Shown: in pieces, positions 36,846-48,089 of the stretch
Numbering within the stretch: the stretch's first letter is position 1
Layout of the letters: each line of letters starts with the position of its first letter
Source: Cymodocea nodosa
Lineage: Eukaryota > Streptophyta > Magnoliopsida > Alismatales > Cymodoceaceae
DNA: 64,000 nt
Reading direction: 5' to 3'
NCBI GenBank assembly: GCA_036874045.1
Contig: CM072339.1
Coordinates: 11,229,501 to 11,293,500, forward strand
The notes under the pieces: generated by a model
What the model saw: the letters and a program-made list of their open reading frames with translations, nothing else
Database searches by the model: none
What the model was told of the DNA's origin: nothing
Made by a program: the position numbers and the translations under genes

Positions 36846-38896
36846 TTAGAACTTGGTATCTGTAGGTTATCTGATATTTAATGGTCCTGTTCATTGTATT
36901 TTGGTTTGTTATAAGGTAGTTTTAGAATTTAATGTCTTTATTATTAAAAAAGAAAAACAAAACAAAACAACATATCTATTTTCGAATTACAGTTTTCTGG
37001 TAGTTAAGAATTTATGAAATTCTGATTTTTATTGAAGTCAATTTATTTAAGAAAAATTCAGAAAAGATTACTTAAGGAAAAGTTAAATTGATTCAATGTG
37101 AGTGCCAACTATATTTTTGTTACTTATGTATATGCTATTACAAAGATTTTAACAAGAAAATACATAGAAAGTATGTACTTTTTATTAAAGGAAAGTTATT
37201 AGCATTCTGTTAGAAAAATTAAGTCTTGTGGTTGCCTCTAATTTAATTTACTGTCTTGTTTTATTTTTGTTTATTTTTTGTTTGTAATTACTTGAGTAAT
37301 TAAGTTCGTTGGGGGATCTTAAACCAACTGGTTTGGGATGTGCTGACTGAAAACTCATTTTGCAAATAATTCAGATTATATTTAAAATAAAATATAAAAA
37401 AATTACCTGTTCTCACTTGTCATTGAGTAACTGGTTATCTTTCCCCTAAGCAAGGGATTATGATCACATAAAAAGATGATACTGTGGGAGGTAATACATA
37501 ATATATATATATATGAATATAAGAAAAAAGGAAAAAAAAAAGCGGGCAATGTACTCAAGCTTAATTTATCTTTCAAGGTGTTATAACAATCCTGACATAA
37601 TCTGTGCATATAATCCTTGTTATCTTTGTTATTATCTACTCTTTAAACATAATGTACGATATTTATTTGTCATAAGTTGTGTACTCATTATTGAAATCTT
37701 TTAAGTTTCTGTAGGTATATCTCTATGAATTTTCTTTTGTAAACTGAATAAGATAAAAGCTAGAAAGTCTAAATTGTTAACTCTACTACTTATTTCTATA
37801 TTTCATTCAAATTAAAAAAAAAAGAAAAAAAAAGGAGAGACTCAAATCTATTTAAGGCTTAGCATCCTCTTTAAGTAAGCTATTTGACCTTTTTAAGCCA
37901 ACTCTACTTAGGGCTTGGCAACCCAGATTAAGTACGCCATATATTCTTTATACTACATTTATGTAGGGGGAGAAATTTCTCATATAATAATTCATAACTT
38001 TTGAACTATTATATGTTTTCATGAAAGAATCTGCATAATTTCAGGAAATACACATTAACTAAGTACATTTCTAAACTATCGGTGACTTGCATGTATTTTA
38101 ATTCTTAACTATCCGAATTTTCTATTGTTTTGGCAAGTTATATTACAAGTATCGGATAGTTGTGTTTTAAAACGTTTAATAGACTATTTTATTATTTCCT
38201 GAAGTACACGTGTCGAAACCATAATGCATGACTTAAGTGGATTTTCGGTAAGTTATCTGTAACTCTTCGAAATGCGTTTGGGCATCGGAAAGTTAGATTT
38301 GTAACTGTCTGAAACATCTCTTTATTATAAAACTACTTAAGTACACGTGCCGTGATCTGGACGATTGACTTAAGTTATCTTTCAGAAGGTTATCTGTAAC
38401 TCTCTAAAATGCACTTGAGCATCGGATAGTTATGTTTATAAGTCTCCGAAACTTTTTGAACACCTTAAGTTCAAATTGTGCACGTGTTGAATTTCACTAG
38501 TTTATAATGTCTCAGTCGAAACTCGAACAGTTATGTTTAAATCTTCGAGCTTTCACACCTATTCCTTCGAGAAACTCGAACAGTTATCATATGTCTTCGA
38601 GTTTTCTCACTTTTTCACTTAGCCTGAAGTTATTTTCTTTATATGAACAATTACGCTAAGTATTCTGCAATTGTTGGTTGTAAAACTTGTACAGTTATTA
38701 CAAGCACTCGAGTTATTTATCGGTAACGGATCTTATATTTATGATTTCAATGATTGAATTTGTTTATCCGTTTCTAAAATCGGAGAGTTATGAATGTTTT
38801 CCTAACAACCTTTCATGTTTCTACCTTGGTAAAACCCTAGCTTCACAATCTTTCCTTCCACTAAGTTCTACAGTGCAAAGCGAAGATTAATCAACA
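36846..38896 (+). other. S3 spacer between pol and 3' ORF
   Basis: No gene. 37300-37350 has an ACCAACTGGTTTGGGATGTG patch before ACTGAAAACTC, comparable to the conserved S2 spacer word ACTGAAAGCTC. 37850-37930 holds a short repeat about CTTAGCATCC/CTTGGCAACC and 37962 a purine tract. 38040-38720 is a palindrome array (GGATTTTCGGTAAGTTATCT, ATCGGATAGTTATG, AACTCGAACAGTTATG) leading up to the 3' ORF start. The block 37990-38470 is also found at 18100-18470. Confidence 0.65.
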
Positions 38897-41485
38897 ATGT
38901 CAGGATGTGGTAGAATGACCAAAGTGCAGAAAAGAGAGTTGGAACTTCAGAAAATGTAGAATGAAATCAACGATATTTACTCCAGGTACAATTTTTCAAA
39001 CAAAGTACTACATGAAATCAGAAAAGCTATTGAAGATGAGAAAAATTTTTGTTGGAAATTTATTCGAAATTATGCTGAAACACAGTTTAGACTAAAACAG
39101 ATAGAACTTTCCGCATTGCATTTATGGAAAAGAAATTTACAACCTAACCCTACTGTTGTAAGTTCTGGACATGTACTAAAGACATCGGTATAGTCTATCA
39201 CTTATTATGGAAAGAAGTGGGGACCAATGATTGAAAATGCAAACAGGGAATTACAATTCTTGTATTCCCAACATTATTTTCCCTTAGCTGTTTTAGATGA
39301 TATTAAACAGTATATCAATGAACAGAAAACTACCATTAGCAAAATGGGCCTTCGCAGTGAAGGACAAAGAGTTTATCAACTCAAAATGGTAGAGGTGGAG
39401 AACTTAAAACTCTATATTCCATTATTACCACCTGGGCATCATGGTGAAGGACCATCAAGACAACAGGTGCCTTTAATAGGAGAAATTAAGACAATTTTAG
39501 AATCTCCTGAACAACCTGAAACACTACAGACATATAGTCGGAAAAAGAAAAAGACAATTGAATATTTTGGACTAACTACAGGTGTACAAGGAATATTGCA
39601 GCAAAAAGAAGAATCAGTGAAAAATGGAAAACTATGCTCCATTATAGAAGCAGGACAGACATTTTTGTCAGGAACCCTAGCAGATGTGACAAATATTGGC
39701 TTACAAGCATATACTCTAAGGTATTGTGTCACATTAGTGCATAATGTATCTTTTAATACAATGGACAGTTTTTCACACAATGCTGCAAGCACACATTCTT
39801 TTCCTACAGAAAGTGAGAATGTAGGAAATTTTGATGATATATATATAGATGATATCAAATTTGATGATATTATTGATATAGACACTGAGTCTATAAATTT
39901 TGAAGATATTTCATCTGAAGAGGAATGTATAGATATTCTTCCTCTTACTGTATCTAAAACAGAGACTTTTGAATTATGGTACAGTTGCTTATACTACACT
40001 TTATATGTATAGTTATATCTGTTACAATATATCGTATACTTGTTGATAAATGTTTATAATCAACAACATACACAGTTACAAATAGAATATGATACTACAA
40101 ATGTCTCACATATACAAATTTTAGAAATACAGGATGATTCTATTCCATAGACAGATATAGAACATTCTTTCATACAAAGACAGTTGTATAGATCACATAT
40201 AGATATACAGGTTGCTGATATACAGATTGTTATAGAGACTGTTGCTACTGAAATGTTTCCAGAAGAATAAATAGAAGAAATTCAGTAGATTATTGATACG
40301 ACAATAACATATATTTCAGACATTTATACTAGTTTTGATAGAAATTCCACCAGTTCTGAAAGATTTGACAATATAGATGCTGTTGATAATATTGAAACAA
40401 GTCCCAGATCAGAACATCATGACAGGAAAATACCTAATCCAAAACAGAGTTTAGATGCAAATACACTATTATGGTTTAGAAATAATTCCTGTTATGACAA
40501 ATTTCAGACATATAAAACTTTTACAGTTTTATATTCAAGACTAGTTAAGTTTGAAGGGATGGCACACATACGTGAACTATTTGAATTTCAAGGCTTGTTG
40601 ACTCTACTTCCACAACAGCCAGGCCATCTTGATATACCTAAACTTCTTAGTTGTTTTTACTCAAACTTAACAGTGGAAGAAGGTATTCCTGTTTCTAATA
40701 TACAAGAAAATGACATATATTTAACTCTAGATTTACTTCATCAGGTACTTGGTCTGAAAAATGAAGGAGTTAAATTATCAGAAAGAAAACAGGTTTATTG
40801 ATTGGGATGGGACATTACAAGTTTAGCCAAAGATCCAACTACCAACAAACCATTGACATTACTAAATGACTTAAATGGCCAAGCACATTTTATTGCACAA
40901 ATATTGCATGCTACATTGTTTCAGAGGTTTGGTCATGGGGTAGAAGTTGGCAGATGTCTTTATGCTACATACGCATTAATCAACCATATACAGGTGAGCT
41001 GGTATGATATTTTTGTTTCTCATATCTTATATTTGCAGAGTAAATTATTTTATGGTGATACAATTTTGAGAATTGTGGCAAGTCAAACAGATATTTCACC
41101 TTGGCCACAGAAAAGATTAAAGTCATGATCTTTCTCTGCAAAGGAACTCCAAAAATACAAAGCGACAGATACACCTATCCTCAGACAACAACAACAACAA
41201 CAGGTTCGGCAAACACAGCAACAATCCGTAGAATTTACAGAAACATAGCAACATACAGATATACAACAAGATATACATATAGATATACAACAAGGTATAC
41301 ATAGAGAGATACATACAGGTATAGATACAGACATACATACTAAATTTTTACAGCAAACACCACAAGTTTCTCAAAATGATTTAGATCAGGCATTACTTGA
41401 TCAGATATATAGAGTTAGTAGAGATATTGCAAAGACAATTTCAGATACTCTGATTGCTATTTTTCGAAGACAAAGAGGCTTGTGA
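38897..41485 (+). pseudogene. S3 3' ORF in the env position
   Basis: One frame of about 863 codons from the ATG at 38897 (MSGCGRMTKVQKRELELQKM) to the stop at 41485, with about ten breaks. N-terminal helical domains (HEIRKAIEDEKNF; LDDIKQYINEQKTTISKMGL), an acidic D/I/E-rich middle (DDIYIDDIKFDDIIDIDTES), then the conserved domain (MAHIRELFEFQGLLTLLPQQ; LLHQVLGLKNEGVKL; AHFIAQILHATLFQRFGHGV; SKLFYGD). The tail is Q-rich, with an I/Q/T/D repeat near 41250-41340 and a final amphipathic helix. No membrane segment. It is homologous to the S2 and gypsy-1 3' ORFs, but its N-terminal region differs from theirs. Confidence 0.8.
41250..41345 (+). repeat. Short tandem repeat in the S3 3' ORF tail
   Basis: Imperfect repeats of AGATATACAACAAG and related 6-14 base units (ACATATAGATATACAAC, GATACATACAGG). 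In frame they would give an alternating I/Q/D/H pattern. Similar ATATAGATATACAGG words occur at 40190-40230. Probably replication slippage within a low-complexity coding tail. Confidence 0.6.
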
Positions 41486-41707
41486 TTATACAAATTATGT
41501 ATTACATGATTTATTTTTTGTAATTTTAACCAAAACCATTATGTAAATTGTTTACTGATTTTAATGTTACGTGATTATTTTTCACAGTTTATGATATTAA
41601 ATAGTTTTTGCTTAATCCATAAATCCTATGTATGATTGACACTATCGTTTTGATTAATATATACTTAGTAAGATATCCTTCCTTACATTTATAAAACTTA
41701 ACTTCCT

Positions 41708-41810
41708 AAAGGGGGAGAAAATAGTTTGTTTACTTTTTTATAATGCCAAAAAGGGGGAGATATAAATTATGTGACTTATTAGGTTTTGACATCATCAAAA
41801 AGGGGGAGAT
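41708..41810 (+). other. S3 polypurine tracts (three)
   Basis: AAAGGGGGAGAAAA (41708-41721), AAAAAGGGGGAGAT (41748-41761) and AAAAAGGGGGAGAT (41797-41810); the last abuts the 3' LTR. Repeated tracts are a Sirevirus feature. Confidence 0.85.
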
Positions 41811-43029
41811 TGTTAGGTATTTAATTTTGATGATGTATGCTTTATTAACGTATTTAAATAAGTCTACATAATATTCTCTAAGTATATTTCTCTAAGTATA
41901 ATAGTTAACAGATTATCGGAAAGTTTCATTTTTATGTTAGATAAATTAAAGATTTCCGAAGAGCTAGATTTGCAATAGTTAAACTTTCGGATAGTCAACA
42001 TTTCGTTTTTGTCAAATACTTTATGTTAAAAACTCGTATAATTAAGTTATTTGCACGCGTGTTTTTAATGTTTTAAGTTGTCACATGTTTTCCATGTGCG
42101 TTCGGTAATGAAAAATCGAATAGTTAGATAACTGTTCGAGTTTTTATACGCATGGATAGATAACTGTTTGAGTTTTATAAAAGGACTAACGAATAGATAA
42201 GTTTCCTTGTTTAGTCACGTGCTTTGCAGGTGTAAGAACTCGAAGAGTTAAAGGATAAGTGTTCGAGTTTTGACAGGAGTTAAAGGATAAATATTCGACT
42301 AAATCGAAGACTTAGAAGATATTCTACAAGACTCTAGGAAGATAAAATTTCGATGAATCTACGAGTGGAGATCGTGGAAACTCAGATTGTTAGTGAAGAA
42401 AGTGGAAATTTAAATAGAAAGTAATTTGGATTAAAGAGAAAATTAGTACATGGATTATGGATTGTAGATCAAGTGGATGAACATGCTGAACATGAAAGAT
42501 AACAGAGTTCGACTACTAATAGAGAGTACGAGCTACATTACAATAGAGGATCCAAATCTCAAAAAAAAAAACCAAGTCTGAATATTCAATCTACATCCCT
42601 AACTGAAAAGTTAAGTTTGAATATTCATATTTTGAAAAGTTCTCCAACATCAAAAGAAGTTCAAAATTCCAAGCAATTTTAGAAAAGGAGATGCAAACGC
42701 AAGAAATCTAGAAATTCGACAATTGGAGAAGAAGAGATACAGAAGCTGAACAAAGAGAAAGAAAAGAGCTGTGTGCATAAAGATCAGGTTTTATACAATT
42801 CAAAATTAGTTTTGAAAAAGAGCTTTGTTTCCCTATTTGAATTGTATATCAAAAATTACTATATCAAAACTGTCAAGAAGGGAATTGAGCTGAAAAGATA
42901 TTGTAAATTCTGTCTTGAAATAAAAGAATAAAATTTCATTTATAAGTGTTTTGTGCTCTTGTTTTATCCACTAGTTTGATTACTAAAGACACAATTCACC
43001 CCCCCTCTTGTGATACAAATGATCCTACA
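41811..43029 (+). repeat. S3 3' LTR, 1219 bp
   Basis: Same ends as the 5' LTR. TATA box at 42176-42183. It is longer than the 5' LTR mainly because a short stretch around 42240-42300 is partly duplicated (GAGTTAAAGGATAA twice). ATAGT target duplication follows at 43030-43034. Confidence 0.95.
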
Positions 43030-43975
43030 ATAGTTCTGGCCATTTCTTGAAGTGATCTATTCTTTCTCTCAACAACACCATTTTGACACGGTGCTCTTGG
43101 AAAAGAAAATCTATGATCAATGTCATGCTCATTATAATAGTTATCCATTTGATCATTATCAAATTCAGTTCCATGATCACTCCTAAGTTTTTGAATAGAG
43201 ACACTTTGCTCATTTTGAACAAAAATGCAAAACATTTTAAATTTTTCAAAAACTTCTATCTTAGATGCTAGAAAATATACCCAAGTGTATCTAGAGAAGT
43301 CATCTACTAAAACAAATACATACCATTTACCACGAAGACTCATGATTCTTGTTGGTCCAAATAGATCCATATGTATAAGTTCTAAGACTCTCTTGCTTAA
43401 AATATCAGTTTTGGATTTAAAAGAGTTTTTGTGAAGTTTACCTAACTCACATGCATCACACATAAAGTTCTTTGAGTATTTAATATTTGGTAAACCTCTT
43501 ATTAAATGTTTTCTAGATAGTTTATGTAACAGTCTCATATTTATATGCCCAATCCTTCTATGCCATAGATATGCATCACTAGTTTCAGCTAGCAAACATG
43601 AATTTAAATCAACTACACCAGAAGGTAAAGATAAAATACATACAAAACCTTTTCTTTTAGCAATAAACTTAATTTCATCAGTATTTTTTTCAATTATTTT
43701 GCATACATTATCTTCAAACACTACATAATATCCATTTTCAGTTAGTTTTATGACACTCAGCAAATTAAATCTTAGATTTTCTACATATAGTACATTCGAA
43801 ATAACACAAGTAGGAGTTATTTGAACATTTTCCATACCTATGATTTTATCTTTGCTTTTGTTTCCAAATGATACACTTCCTTTCATGGTATTTGTAAAAT
43901 TTTGTAATAGACTTTTCTATTCGGTCATGTGACTCGACACTCCACTGTCCAAGATCTATTTTGATGTTGTTTCCT
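43030..43975 (-). pseudogene. S2 protease and integrase
   Basis: On the minus strand, a protease region sits near 43960-43930 (SGVSSHMTE). GAG-pre-integrase follows (LWHRRIGHINMRLLHKLSRK, about 43565-43500) and then the integrase core (LIHMDLFGP, SDHGTEFDND, APCQNGVVERKNRSLQEM). The sequence runs straight into the S3 3' LTR at 43029, at the same pol position where the 28298-30458 part breaks off. The match of the two edges plus the ATAGT duplication shows that S3 interrupted one pol gene. Confidence 0.9.
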
Positions 43976-43979
43976 CCTA

Positions 43980-46243
43980 CAACACAAATTAAGAAAAACT
44001 TTTTCTTGGTACCCAATGTTGTTGAGGACCAAGTTCATTAAATGCATATTTCTTCTTTTTGTTTAAAAATAGTTTAACATTATCATTTATATTCTTATTA
44101 GTTGTAAGTACTATTGATTTATCATTAGCTTCATACTCACATATAGCATTATTGCTTTTACAATCATTCTTTTTTTTCCAGATGTAGTATAAACAAGACC
44201 AAACAGATTTTTATCAGATGTTAATTTATTTTGGTCATGCTTATACATTTCAGTAAGTTCATACTAAGATTTTGTACTTGTATTAACATTTTCCGCACAT
44301 ACAAAATCTTTTTCTGCACAAGAATTTTTAGTTTTATTACATGCAGAATGAGTAATTGGTCTAATACTAGTGTATTGAATTACATGCTTAGGTTTCTGAA
44401 TTTTCAGTTTACTACAATTGTCTGAACTTTTAGAAACAGTAGAAACTCAATTGCTAGAACAAGAAACAAGATTTTTAGAAACATTTATAGTCATGTTAGA
44501 AGTACAATTTGACAAATCACATTGATTTATATTATTACTGCATGATTCGTCCTTTGAAGTACCTACTTCTACATATTTATTACATTGTTTCATAATAAAA
44601 GGAATTTTAGTCTTAGATTTACTTGAATTGCAACTAATAAATCCTTTATTGGCTTGAGATTCAGGATATTCAGGATAATCAAATCCTAAGCCAAATTTAT
44701 AAGACACCGCAGGGGTAGTAGTTAGTTTGTCTAACTTAGTTTGACTTAAATTCCATTTCTCAATGGTGGAATTTAAATCTCTCTCTCTTAATTTTAATTT
44801 ATCTATCTCTAATTCAAGTTCATTTATATTGTTTCTCAACATTTCATTTTTAGATTCTATCTTTAATTTTTCAACATTTATATTTTGTATTTGTTCATGC
44901 AAGATACATTCATTAAATCTAAATTTTGGCAAATCTCTAGCATGATTTTCATTATCACATTTAAACTTTTCTAAAGTAGTAGACATGAAACAATTTTCTT
45001 CTTCCATAATGGATGAAGATTTTCTAATATTCTTATTTTCCAGTTTACATGCTTTAAGTTTTTGTAATAATGCATGATAAGCACATAATAATTCATCAAA
45101 GTTGAAATCTGAATGACTTTCAGGATCAGATATTACCTCAGACTCATTTTCCATGAAGCACACATGAGCAACGTCTTCTAACTCTTGTTCTCCTTCTGAA
45201 TGTGAAGATTTTGATGCTGATTCCTCAGATTTAGACTCTTCAGAGGTGTCATCCCAAGTGACCTTCAAAGCCTTTTTCTTGTAAAACTTTTTCTGAGTTT
45301 TCTGAGCCGTCTTCTTCTGATTTGTCCTACTTTGCTTTCCATTTTTCCTCATAGGACAATCTGGAGAAAGATGTCCATGTTTCTTACAGTTGTAACATAC
45401 ATACTTTCTAGATGAAGAATTCTTGTCATTCAGTGATTTTGACGTTGAGGGTTTATCATTTTTGTTCCTTTGCTGTTTCCTAGCTTTCCATGCTTTCTTG
45501 AATTTCCTAGTCAGCAAAATCAAATCCTCATCAGAATCAGTAGATATATCAGAATCTGAATTAATTTCGAAGGCTATTTCTTTCTTCATTTTTAGTTTCT
45601 TGTGACTTAGTGATTCATTTAATTGAACTTCATAAGCTGTTAAATTTCCTATAAGTTCATTCATAGTATAAACATTTAAATCTCGTGATTCCTTAATTGA
45701 TGTTACTTTCTGAGACCATTTGGAACTTAGGGATCTGAGAATTTTCCTCACCAAATCCTTCTGTTCAAAATTCTTTCCTAAACATTTTAAAGAGTTTATG
45801 ATATCAAGATATCTGAAAAACATCTTAGAAATATTTTCGTCTTCATGCATCTTAAAGAGTTCATACTTATGAATCAACATGTTTATTTTGGCCTCTTTAA
45901 CTTGAGAAGTACCTTCATGTGAAACTTCTAATGCATGCTACACCTCATAAGTAGATTTATATGCTGACACTTTACTGAACTGTTCATAATTCAATGCACA
46001 AAATAAAATATTTAAGCCCTTAGCATTCAGAGTTTCATTTTCTTTTTCAGTAATTGTCCAAGTATTATAAGTAGTTAACATAGTATATGGTTTAGAAATC
46101 ATGAACCACAACTTATGATCTATACTTTGAAGAAAAATAGTCATCTTATATTTCCAATATTCAAAATGTATTCCATCAAATAAAGGAGGACGATTAAGAT
46201 TTTGGCCTTCATATAAAGAAAAATTACCATTTCCAATAGCCAT
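43980..46243 (-). pseudogene. S2 gag
   Basis: Minus strand, from the ATG at 46243 (MAIGNGNFSLYEGQNLNRPP), 187 bases inside the primer site. It carries the Sirevirus gag core (FEYWKYKMTIFLQSIDHKLW; FFRYLDIINSLKCLGKNFEQ), a zinc knuckle CYNCKKHGHLSPDC (about 45399-45358), a K-rich basic stretch with KKALKVTWDDTSEESKSEES, then a long coiled coil (ELELEIDKLKLRERDL, about 44820-44760) towards protease. Gag forms the particle and binds RNA. Long parts remain open; about four breaks. Confidence 0.85.
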
Positions 46244-46429
46244 CTTACCTTAGATTTTTCAACCTATTTGATTTTAAATAGTCTAAAAGCTTTAAAACAA
46301 CTTGAGCCTTAAATCAAGAAAGTTAAACGTATGCTCAGATATTAATTTCTGTTTAAAAACAAGGAAGGTAGAATAAGCAATGATATTAAATAAGTTGGTA
46401 TAGATTTTATATCAAAGGTTATTAACAAA

Positions 46430-46441
46430 GCTCTGATACCA
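46430..46441 (-). other. S2 primer-binding site
   Basis: On the minus strand this reads TGGTATCAGAGC, exactly the copia site complementary to initiator-Met tRNA, two bases inside the LTR edge at 46444. Confidence 0.9.
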
Positions 46442-46443
46442 CT

Positions 46444-48089
46444 TGTAGGATCGTATGACTACACAAGAGGGGGGTGAATTGTGTATTTTTAATATTTTCT
46501 GAAATATAATTGAAACTTTAAAACTCAAAAACAAGTTGAGACATTGTTTTCATAAAATCATTTTTATTCAAGGTTTCAATTACAATATACAATTCAATTC
46601 TCCTCAGAAATTGTAGATGCAATTATATTTCGATACCATATTTCATCTATACAATTTCATAACTACAAACAGAGAAAACTAATTTGTGGAATTTAAAACA
46701 TTTCTCCCTGTTTGAGATTTTTCTTCTTCTTCTTTCTTCTTCAGCAATTCTTTAGTGACGAATATCTTGTCTTTCTCTGCTTCACCGAATTTGCTTTCTT
46801 ATGATACTTCAACTCTTCAGTGACATAAGTCTGACCTTTTCTGCTTCACTGAATTTTCTTCCACTTGTGAGATTTTCCCGAAGAGGTGTTTTTGATCCCT
46901 GAAAAAGATTTTTCTTTTGGTTTGCAGGGATGGTTTTATCCTTGAAAAGATTTTTTGTTTTCTGTGCAAGGATGATTTGATCAACGAAAACTCTATGCCT
47001 TTTATACTATATCTTCATTTCATGCATATCCTTCACGTTTAACCACTACCAATTTTCCACTTCTCCACGTCTTTTCTTTTTCCTTCATCGAAACACACAC
47101 GTTCTGACCCACGTTTATATTTCAAATTTTTTTTAATCATCAGTCTTGGATCTTTGAAAAATTTCCTGCAAAATAAACTTTCTCGTCCAAAAGTTTTTCA
47201 TCAGTGTAATAAGAAGTAGTTACTTTAATGTTAACTAAACGAGTAACACAAATATATATATATAACTTAACGTTTCTAACTTAACGAGTTCACCATGTGC
47301 CATTTCACATGACAAGTACTGTAGCTAACTCAACGAACTAAGTCTGTGGTGTTATGCTATCTCAATGAACCAGCTTAACTTTTCTTTCGGAAGGTTAAAC
47401 GATAACTCACCGAAAACAGTTTAAGTTTCGGATAGTTACGGATGTAAGTCACCGAAAAACTCTTTATATGATAAAACTAGTGAGACACGTGTCAAGACTT
47501 GAAAACATGACTTAAGTTACCTTTCGGATAGTTACGACTGTAAGTCTCCGAAAAACTTTAACTCACCGATTCAATAATACACAAATGTTTTTATAATAAG
47601 AATTTTACCACGTGGAAAAATAACAACTTAAGTTTATAACACTAACCTAACGCGTTGCCTTAGTGTTCAATATAGCAACTCAACGCGTTTAGTTATATTA
47701 ACTTAACGAGTTAAACATGTGCACCTCACGTGACCTATTTTAACCTTTAAGCCTCTAACTTAACGAGTTCTCACGTGACCTCTATACAAACAAAACTCTA
47801 ACTTAACAAGTTGTCTAAACGTGCATTGTTCAAGATACAGAAGATATAACTTCAAAACATATCATTCTATTCAATAAAAACAAACGTTAACTTAATGTTT
47901 TGTTAAATGAGAAATTAATGCAACGAAACGACTAGTTATTAACTTCAGATCTAATACAGACAAGTATTTATATCAGTAAGCTTTTTCTGTATTAATTGAT
48001 GATTTTAATTTCTTTTCACAAGCAATAGTAATTGAGGAAATATGATTATTTTCATTCAGCACACATCATCAAAACAAAAATACTCAACA
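46444..48089 (-). repeat. S2 5' LTR, 1646 bp
   Basis: Plus-strand reading runs from TGTAGGATCGTATGACTAC to AAAAATACTCAACA. The TATA box (minus strand TATAAAAG) is at 47006-46999. Palindromes lie at 47380-47580 and TTAACGAGTT half-sites with CACGTG words at 47640-47800. It borders directly on plus-strand S2 pol sequence at 48090. Confidence 0.9.

Larger units (their letters stand above)
30464..43029 (+). mobile_element. Structurally whole Sirevirus family S3, 12.6 kb, nested in S2
   Basis: 5' LTR 30464-31657, primer site 31660-31671, gag 31762 onward, protease-integrase, reverse transcriptase-RNase H to about 36845, spacer, 3' ORF 38897-41485, three polypurine tracts, 3' LTR 41811-43029, all in plus orientation with an ATAGT target duplication. 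Both ends are complete, but the genes are broken in about twenty places, most of them in gag and the 3' ORF. The LTRs differ at about 23 of the first 440 aligned bases, about 20 of these being transitions. At common plant neutral rates that suggests roughly 2-4 million years. Confidence 0.95.
22816..48089 (-). mobile_element. Sirevirus family S2 element, minus strand, hosting S3
   Basis: On the minus strand it reads 5' LTR (46444-48089), primer site, gag, protease, integrase, reverse transcriptase, RNase H, spacer, 3' ORF, polypurine tracts, 3' LTR (22816-23952). The S3 element (30464-43029) splits its integrase-reverse transcriptase junction. Without S3 it would be about 12.7 kb. The bases beyond its two LTRs do not match (CCAGA at left, GAAAC at right), so its halves may come from two insertions merged by recombination. 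About ten breaks in coding parts. Confidence 0.85.

Noticed and set aside
41083-41338. Cysteine-rich minus-strand reading frames opposite the S3 3' ORF tail
   Set aside because: They are complements of the AGATATACAACAAG-type repeat and the Q-rich coding tail. The cysteines come from the repeat, and there is no start context or homology.
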